A stretch of DNA of 10,443 nt from Limousia pullorum. Lineage in GTDB: Bacteria; Bacillota; Clostridia; Oscillospirales; Acutalibacteraceae. Both the position numbers and the translations under genes were made by a program. The stretch's first letter is position 1. Every line of letters begins with the position of its first letter. The stretch is from contig DVNG01000032.1 of NCBI GenBank assembly GCA_018714545.1, forward strand, positions 1 through 10,443, in the 5' to 3' direction. Positions 6,071 to 10,443 of the stretch are shown here, one piece after another. The notes under the pieces were generated by a model, which was given only the letters and a program-made list of their open reading frames with translations, was not told where the DNA came from and did no database searches.

Positions 6071-7167
6071 CAGTCTTCAACCAGAATGTCCAGCTTATCC
6101 TGAGATGCAGGAGCAGCCGAAGGAGCAGAAGCCACCGGAATCACAACAGGATTTTTCTTTTCCTTAGCTGTCTTTGTTGGGTTCAGCTTGTCGATATTTT
6201 CCCAAAGCTGTTTTTCAATTTCATCGGCGATTTCCTTGTTGTTCTTGAAAAATTCCTTTACATTTTCTCTGCCCTGTCCAAGTCTTACATCGCCGAAGCT
6301 GAACCATGCGCCGGATTTCTGAACAACGCCTGCCTTAACTGCCAAATCAACCAATTCGCCCTCTCGGGAAATTCCCTGACCGTACATTATATCGAACTCA
6401 GCCTCTTTGAAAGGAGGGGCAATTTTGTTCTTTACAACCTTAGCTCTTGTTCTTGAACCGACCATTTCGCCGCCGGACTTCAATGTCTCAACTCTTCTTA
6501 TATCAATTCTAACTGAGCTGTAGAACTTCAAAGCACGTCCGCCCGGTGTTACCTCCGGATTTCCGTAAACAACGCCAACTTTTTCTCTAAGCTGGTTGAT
6601 AAAGATTGCCACGCAGTTTGATTTTGAAATTGCGCCGGCAAGCTTTCTCAAAGCCTGTGACATAAGTCTTGCCTGCAATCCCACATGGCTGTCACCCATG
6701 TCGCCCTCGATTTCCGCCTTAGGAACAAGAGCGGCTACAGAGTCCACAACGATTACGTCGATAGCTCCGCTTCGGATAAGAGCTTCCGCAATTTCCAAAG
6801 CGTCCTCACCGGTGTCAGGCTGTGACACAAGCAAAGAGTCAACGTCAACGCCCAAAGCCGCCGCATAAACAGGGTCAAGTGCGTGTTCAACGTCGATAAA
6901 AGCTACGTTTCCGCCGTCTTTCTGACCCTCTGCTATACAGTGGAGGGAAAGTGTTGTTTTACCTGAGGATTCAGGTCCGTAAATCTCAATGATTCTTCCT
7001 CTTGGCAACCCGCCTATACCCAAGGCGATATCCAAAGACAAAGAGCCTGTGGAAACATGTCCCACGTTCATATGCTCATTTTGACCAAGACGCATAACTG
7101 CGCCCTTTCCGAATTGTTTTTCTATCTGCATTAAAGCTGTTTCTAAAGCCTTGTTTTTATCTGCCAT
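6070..7167 (-). CDS. recA: Recombinase RecA
   Basis: Forms ATP-dependent filaments on single-stranded DNA for homologous recombination and triggers LexA cleavage in the SOS response. Counted from the start chosen here it has 365 residues. Walker A is GPESSGKT (64-71), the catalytic Glu is E94 (VEHALDP), Walker B is VIVVD ending at D142, and the loop L2 region NQLREKVGVVYGNPEVTPGG covers 191-210. The tail (about 330-365) is an Ala/Pro-rich linker ending in the acidic DKLDILVED. An in-frame ATG at 7206 would add 13 residues (TFNLEERKGEVK...), but AGGAG (7180-7176) is 8 nt before the ATG at 7167 and MADKNKALETAL is the typical RecA start, so I take 7167. Its own promoter lies upstream. No intein or frameshift is seen. 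Confidence 0.98.
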   Translation of the reverse strand: MADKNKALETALMQIEKQFGKGAVMRLGQNEHMNVGHVSTGSLSLDIALGIGGLPRGRIIEIYGPESSGKTTLSLHCIAEGQKDGGNVAFIDVEHALDPVYAAALGVDVDSLLVSQPDTGEDALEIAEALIRSGAIDVIVVDSVAALVPKAEIEGDMGDSHVGLQARLMSQALRKLAGAISKSNCVAIFINQLREKVGVVYGNPEVTPGGRALKFYSSVRIDIRRVETLKSGGEMVGSRTRAKVVKNKIAPPFKEAEFDIMYGQGISREGELVDLAVKAGVVQKSGAWFSFGDVRLGQGRENVKEFFKNNKEIADEIEKQLWENIDKLNPTKTAKEKKNPVVIPVASAPSAAPASQDKLDILVED

Positions 7168-7175
7168 CTTTACTT

Positions 7176-7180
7176 CTCCT
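7176..7180 (-). promoter_or_regulatory. Ribosome binding site that fixes the recA start
   Basis: AGGAG within AAGGAGAAGTAAAG lies 8 nt before the ATG at 7167. It falls inside the longer reading frame from 7206, so that upstream ATG is unlikely to be the real start. Confidence 0.85.
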
Positions 7181-7220
7181 TTTCTTTCCTCTAAATTAAA
7201 CGTCATATATTCAATACAAA

Positions 7221-7237
7221 ACGGCTTACACTGCCGT
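7221..7237 (-). other. Short hairpin at the predicted 5' end of recA mRNA
   Basis: ACGGC (7237-7233) pairs perfectly with GCCGT (7225-7221) around AGTGTAA, followed by four T residues. CTTAC and GTAAG around it offer an alternative pairing. With the -10 box ending at 7244, transcription would start near 7237, so the hairpin would sit at the very 5' end. It could protect the mRNA from 5'-dependent decay; it is too short and its T-run too weak for a good terminator. Confidence 0.5.
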
Positions 7238-7243
7238 AAGACA

Positions 7244-7272
7244 ATTATAATTCAGAACAGAAAAAAATTCAA
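7244..7272 (-). promoter_or_regulatory. Sigma-A-type promoter of recA
   Basis: The minus strand has TTGAAT (7272-7267), a 17-bp spacer and a perfect TATAAT (7249-7244). It gives a 5' untranslated region of about 70 nt. The best LexA-box-like match nearby, AGAAAATTAGTTCG (7305-7292), fits 8 of 10 fixed positions of the Firmicutes consensus CGAAC-N4-GTTCG but lies 20 bp upstream of the -35 box. Confidence 0.8.
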
Positions 7273-7307
7273 TGATTTTAAAGAAATTTCTCGAACTAAT
7301 TTTCTAA

Positions 7308-8162
7308 TTATTTTTTATAAAAACCGGAAATTGCTCTCTCCACCCCGCCAATGTCAAGGCTTGAAGAGATATTTTCAAAGCCTACGTCGGTCATCATCTT
7401 TTTTACATCCTCAAACTGATCTTCGCCAAGCTCATAAACTAACATTCCGTCTGTTTTGAGAAACTCTGTGTATCTCTTTGTAATAAAGGAATAAAAATCC
7501 AGTCCGCTTTCTCCCCCGTCCAGCGCCATTTTAGGCTCGTACTGAACTTCACTTTGAAGTGTGGGAAGCTCTTCTCTTTTAATATACGGAGGATTTGAAA
7601 CTATTATGTCAAACTCTTCATCCTGCAAAAAATTCTCAGGATAAAAAATATCGCATTTAACCGCTTTTACATCCGCTTGATTTATATAAATATTTTTTAA
7701 AAGATACTCGTAAGCCTCGGGAGATTTTTCCACAGCGGTTACCTTTGCATTTTTGCAGTATTTGGAAATCGCCACTGATATAGCTCCGCTTCCCGCGCAC
7801 AGGTCGAGAACCTGCATTTCCTTTTCAGGATTTTCCTTTATCCTATTTATACAGATATCCACGCACACCTGAGTATCTTCTCTGGGGATAAGCACACCTT
7901 TTCCCACTGCAAAGGGCAAATCCATGAAATACCACAGTCCCATAACATACTGCAAAGGCTCTCCGGCGGCTCTTTTCTTTGCCATATTCAGCAGTTTTTC
8001 TTCCTCACGGTCTGAAATCACATCGTCACCGTAAACTATAATTTTGTTTCTGTCATAGCCTGCAATTTCTTCCATAAGATAGGAAGCTTCAAAGGACGGG
8101 GCGCTGACTCCGCCCTGAGATAAAATATTTTTTATTGTGAGGTATAGTTCTTTAACAGTCAT
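7308..8162 (-). CDS. prmC: Peptide chain release factor N5-glutamine methyltransferase
   Basis: An SAM-dependent enzyme that methylates the Gln of the GGQ motif in release factors RF1 and RF2 and so aids termination of translation. The 284 residues match the HemK/PrmC length. An N-terminal helical bundle (1-75) ends in GEPLQYVMG, then LIPREDT (91-97), the SAM-binding VLDLCAGSGAISVAI (118-132), an acidic VEKS (144-147), and the catalytic NPPY (190-193) followed by EPKMALDGGESGLDFY. All key motifs are present. The ribosome binding site is weak (GTGTGGGAT before ATAAAAATG). It lies 19 nt after the DUF1385 gene and probably shares its transcript. prfA, a common partner, is not in the window. Confidence 0.96.
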   Translation of the reverse strand: MTVKELYLTIKNILSQGGVSAPSFEASYLMEEIAGYDRNKIIVYGDDVISDREEEKLLNMAKKRAAGEPLQYVMGLWYFMDLPFAVGKGVLIPREDTQVCVDICINRIKENPEKEMQVLDLCAGSGAISVAISKYCKNAKVTAVEKSPEAYEYLLKNIYINQADVKAVKCDIFYPENFLQDEEFDIIVSNPPYIKREELPTLQSEVQYEPKMALDGGESGLDFYSFITKRYTEFLKTDGMLVYELGEDQFEDVKKMMTDVGFENISSSLDIGGVERAISGFYKK

Positions 8163-8181
8163 TTTTATCCCACACTAATTT

Positions 8182-9177
8182 TTATTTTCCGGCGGTAAGA
8201 ATATCGCTTCCATCCTCCGGTATTACCTCTTTTATAGCGGCGATTGCCACTTCAATCATGCTGTCATCAGGCTCTTTTGTGGTAATTCTCTGAGCCCACA
8301 TTCCGGGAGCTGCAATAATTCTTGTGGCAAGGTTGTCGTATTTGCCGCAAAGCTTAATAAGCTCGTAACCAATTCCGCAGGAAATAGGAAGCAAAAGAAT
8401 TTTTATAACAGGTCTTAAAACCGGAATTCCGAAAGGTGCAACCGGAACAAAAAGACCTACGATTATTCCCACAACCAGCATAAGCACCATAAAGCTTGTA
8501 CCGCATCTTGGGTGAAATCTTGTGTGTTTTCTCACGTTTTCCACGGTCAGCTCCTCGTCGCTTTCATAGCAGAAGATTGTCTTGTGCTCTGCTCCGTGAT
8601 ACATGAAAACTCTTTTCATATCTTCCATTCCGGAAACCAGAAGTATGTATCCCAAGAAAATTACTATTTTTAAAATACCTTCAAAAACAGATTTATAAAA
8701 AACTACATCCTTTCCGTCGCCCTGAAATGCAGGAACCGCATTTGAGGAAAGGTCAAACAAAAAGCTTGGTAAAAAGAAGAAAAGCAAAACCGCCAGCAAA
8801 ACTCCGACTATTCCTGCAAACCACATAAGCACGGTCATCATCTTTTCGCCGAATTTGTCCACAAGCCATTTTTCAAAACGGCTTTCCGGCTCTTCCTCCA
8901 TAGCGTCCCCCATGGCTTTGTCCGCAGAAATAGCCAGTGATTTATAGCTTAACTTCATTGAATCTATAAGACCCACAATACCTCTTATAAAAGGAAGTCT
9001 GAAAAACTTGCCCTTTGATGAAATTGTAGTGTAGGCCACATCCTCTTTATAAATCTCATCCTTGCCGGTTCTCACGGCAACCGTTGTTTTTTTCGGGCCT
9101 CTCATCATTATTCCCTCAATAAGTGCGCTTCCGCCTATTGAGGTGATTTTTTTTACATTTTCCTTATGTTTTTTCAT
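8182..9177 (-). CDS. DUF1385 (YqhQ-like) conserved membrane protein
   Basis: The protein matches what I know of DUF1385, called YqhQ in Bacillus; its biochemical role is not established to my knowledge. The 331 residues begin with the family's GGSALIEGIMMRGP (15-28). Hydrophobic segments at about 113-137, 166-182, 228-247 and 252-272 look like membrane spans. Conserved polar motifs suggest a metal or catalytic site: MYHGAEHKTIFCYE (192-205), HTRFHPRCGTSF (218-229), and PGMWAQRITTKEPDDSMIEVAIAA (291-314) at the C-terminal end. His, Cys and Glu in the first two are candidate ligands, which is inference. AAAGGT lies about 7 nt before the ATG. It sits immediately before prmC, a conserved position in many Firmicutes. 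No clear promoter is visible in the 108 bp before it. Confidence 0.9.
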   Translation of the reverse strand: MKKHKENVKKITSIGGSALIEGIMMRGPKKTTVAVRTGKDEIYKEDVAYTTISSKGKFFRLPFIRGIVGLIDSMKLSYKSLAISADKAMGDAMEEEPESRFEKWLVDKFGEKMMTVLMWFAGIVGVLLAVLLFFFLPSFLFDLSSNAVPAFQGDGKDVVFYKSVFEGILKIVIFLGYILLVSGMEDMKRVFMYHGAEHKTIFCYESDEELTVENVRKHTRFHPRCGTSFMVLMLVVGIIVGLFVPVAPFGIPVLRPVIKILLLPISCGIGYELIKLCGKYDNLATRIIAAPGMWAQRITTKEPDDSMIEVAIAAIKEVIPEDGSDILTAGK

Positions 9178-9285
9178 TCTTATACCTTTCTATAATAAAA
9201 ATAAACCACCGTTAATTTTAAAACAAGATTGTGATTTTTCTGTGACACCGCTGTGTTCTAACAGAGATTATAACTATTTAAAGCA

Positions 9286-10443
9286 TCACTGGGGATTTCC
9301 CGAGTCTGAGCTTTTCTCCTTTATAAGGGGCAGGGTTATTGTAACTGTTGTGCCTACTCCCAAACTGCTCTCGATATCAAGTGTGCCGTTGTGCATGGAG
9401 ATTATCTCGTCGGCAACCGCAAGACCTATTCCTGAACCTCTTACAGTCTGATTGGCTTTATAGAATTTTTCCTTTACCCTCGGCAAATCCTCCGGAGAAA
9501 TTCCCACGCCGTTGTCGGTAACCTTTATCTTTACGTTATCCTGGTCGGCGCTTACCTCTATTGCCACAACTCCGTCAGCAGGAGTATATTTCAAAGCGTT
9601 GTCAATAATATTAAAGAACACCTGTTTCAGCCTGTTTCTGTCGCCGAGAACAGGGCCTACATAATCAGGCTCATCGTAAAGGAGATGTTTTCCCTCTGAT
9701 GAGGCTCTTTCCTTTAACATATATATAGACTCGTCCAGCTCTGCCAAAATATCGGTTTTATCCATCATCAGCATCATTCTGCCGTTTTGCAGTCTGCTGA
9801 AATCCAAAAGCTCCTCAACAATTCCCGTAAGTCTTGACGCCTCTTTTATAATTACGCTCATACCCTTGTCAAAGGTTTCCTTGTCGGAAACTCCTCCGAG
9901 CTGCATGGTTTCCGCCCAGCCCTTAATGGCTGTCAAAGGCGTTCTAAGCTCATGGGAAACGCTGGAAATAAAGTCGTTTTTCATTTTTTCTGCAACACCC
10001 AGCTCCTGAGCCATATTGTTTATGGCGTCGCAAAGGTCACCTATTTCGTCGTCGTGAAGCTTGTCGATTTTTGCGTTAAAATCGCCCTGGGCAATTCTTT
10101 TAGCCGTAACCGACATCTTTTTAACTGGATTTACAATAGACCTTATAAAGAAAGAACCGGAGAACAGCACAAGCAGAATAATCACAACACCGGAGGTTAT
10201 AAATATAGCCACAAATGCCATAACCCTCTGGTTTGCCATTTCAAGGGAAACTATATATCTAACCGCACCCAGATAGCTTCCCTGAGAATTTGTGATAACC
10301 CTTGTAAGAGCCATTACCGGCTCACCGGAAACAAGGGTTCCGCTCCAGGTGGCAACTCCCCCCGATGAGCTTTTTGCCATTTCATAGTCAGGCATAGGCT
10401 GGCTTTCGTCGGGAGGAAATCCCGTTGAGGTTATAACAACTCT
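9286..10443 (-). CDS. Membrane sensor histidine kinase with HAMP domain (partial, N-terminus outside window)
   Basis: The C-terminal 385 residues of a two-component sensor; the frame runs open to the window edge, so the Met codon at 10395 is internal. Counting from the first residue in the window: an extracytoplasmic sensor remnant (1-73), a transmembrane segment (about 74-98), HAMP (99-151), the phospho-acceptor H164 in SSVSHELRTPLTAIKG, then the ATPase with N-box NIIDNALKY (278-286), G1 DNGVGI (310-315), the F-box-like KEKFYK, and G2 GSGIGLAVA (336-344). All kinase boxes are intact. The architecture is that of PhoR/WalK/ResE-like kinases. A cognate response regulator would be expected upstream, outside the window. 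The stimulus cannot be inferred. The stop TGA is at 9288-9286, 108 bp before the DUF1385 gene. Confidence 0.95.
   Translation of the reverse strand, partial: RVVITSTGFPPDESQPMPDYEMAKSSSGGVATWSGTLVSGEPVMALTRVITNSQGSYLGAVRYIVSLEMANQRVMAFVAIFITSGVVIILLVLFSGSFFIRSIVNPVKKMSVTAKRIAQGDFNAKIDKLHDDEIGDLCDAINNMAQELGVAEKMKNDFISSVSHELRTPLTAIKGWAETMQLGGVSDKETFDKGMSVIIKEASRLTGIVEELLDFSRLQNGRMMLMMDKTDILAELDESIYMLKERASSEGKHLLYDEPDYVGPVLGDRNRLKQVFFNIIDNALKYTPADGVVAIEVSADQDNVKIKVTDNGVGISPEDLPRVKEKFYKANQTVRGSGIGLAVADEIISMHNGTLDIESSLGVGTTVTITLPLIKEKSSDSGNPQ

Noticed and set aside
7282..7293. AGAAATTTCT palindrome after prmC as a terminator.
   Set aside because: It has almost no GC, no loop and no proper U-run, so it is unlikely to stop transcription.
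9178..9285. Promoter for the DUF1385 gene in the 108-bp gap after the kinase (TATAAT at about 9273, TTGTTT further down).
   Set aside because: The TATAAT has no acceptable -35 box at 16-18 bp, and TTGTTT pairs only with a poor TATTTT. I cannot support either.
1..10443. Search for a defence system, prophage, insertion sequence, CRISPR array, tRNA or a new multi-gene system.
   Set aside because: All genes belong to known housekeeping families with uniform strand and base composition; there are no transposase, integrase or array signals. Only the cysE leader stands out.

Overview
The window looks like a chromosomal housekeeping segment of a Gram-positive bacterium in the class Clostridia, most likely a gut Oscillospiraceae/Ruminococcaceae-type lineage. 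The evidence is Firmicutes-style features: a T-box leader in front of cysE-cysS, a recA-recX-rimO-pgsA block, a YqhQ (DUF1385) membrane protein, strong purine-rich ribosome binding sites, and proteins that read like clostridial family members. The lineage is inferred from family resemblance, not from a search. Every recognisable gene is on the minus strand, so transcription runs from high to low coordinates. I see no insertion sequence, prophage, CRISPR array, tRNA or rRNA.

Layout in transcription order. At 10443-9286 is the C-terminal part of a membrane sensor histidine kinase whose N-terminus lies outside the window. At 9177-8182 is a DUF1385/YqhQ-like membrane protein of unknown role, followed 19 nt later by prmC (8162-7308), which methylates release factors. 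A clear sigma-A-type promoter (7272-7244) then starts recA (7167-6070). Its stop overlaps the start of recX (6070-5441), which is followed by rimO (5411-4080) and pgsA (4047-3454). For recA and pgsA the ribosome binding site points to a start downstream of the first in-frame ATG.

Directly after pgsA, a second strong promoter (3442-3414) starts a leader of about 630 nt in front of cysE. It begins with a complete T-box riboswitch: specifier codon UGC, antiterminator bulge beginning UGGA, and a perfect 8-bp terminator. It is predicted to sense uncharged tRNA-Cys. The operon is cysE (serine O-acetyltransferase, GTG start) overlapping cysS (cysteinyl-tRNA synthetase) by 4 bp, so cysteine supply and tRNA-Cys charging share one sensor. 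The window ends in a membrane-anchored polysaccharide deacetylase of the PdaB/YlxY-like type, cut at position 1.

The coding content is ordinary and I found no new multi-gene system. The unusual part is the roughly 360 nt between the T-box terminator and cysE. It holds two 47-bp hairpin units repeated with a 62-bp period, an exact 18-bp tandem repeat beside the cysE ribosome binding site, a plausible second promoter that would bypass the T-box, and two overlapping mini-ORFs whose second member ends inside cysE. These could be a mobile repeat family that landed in the leader or a second control layer; the sequence alone does not decide.
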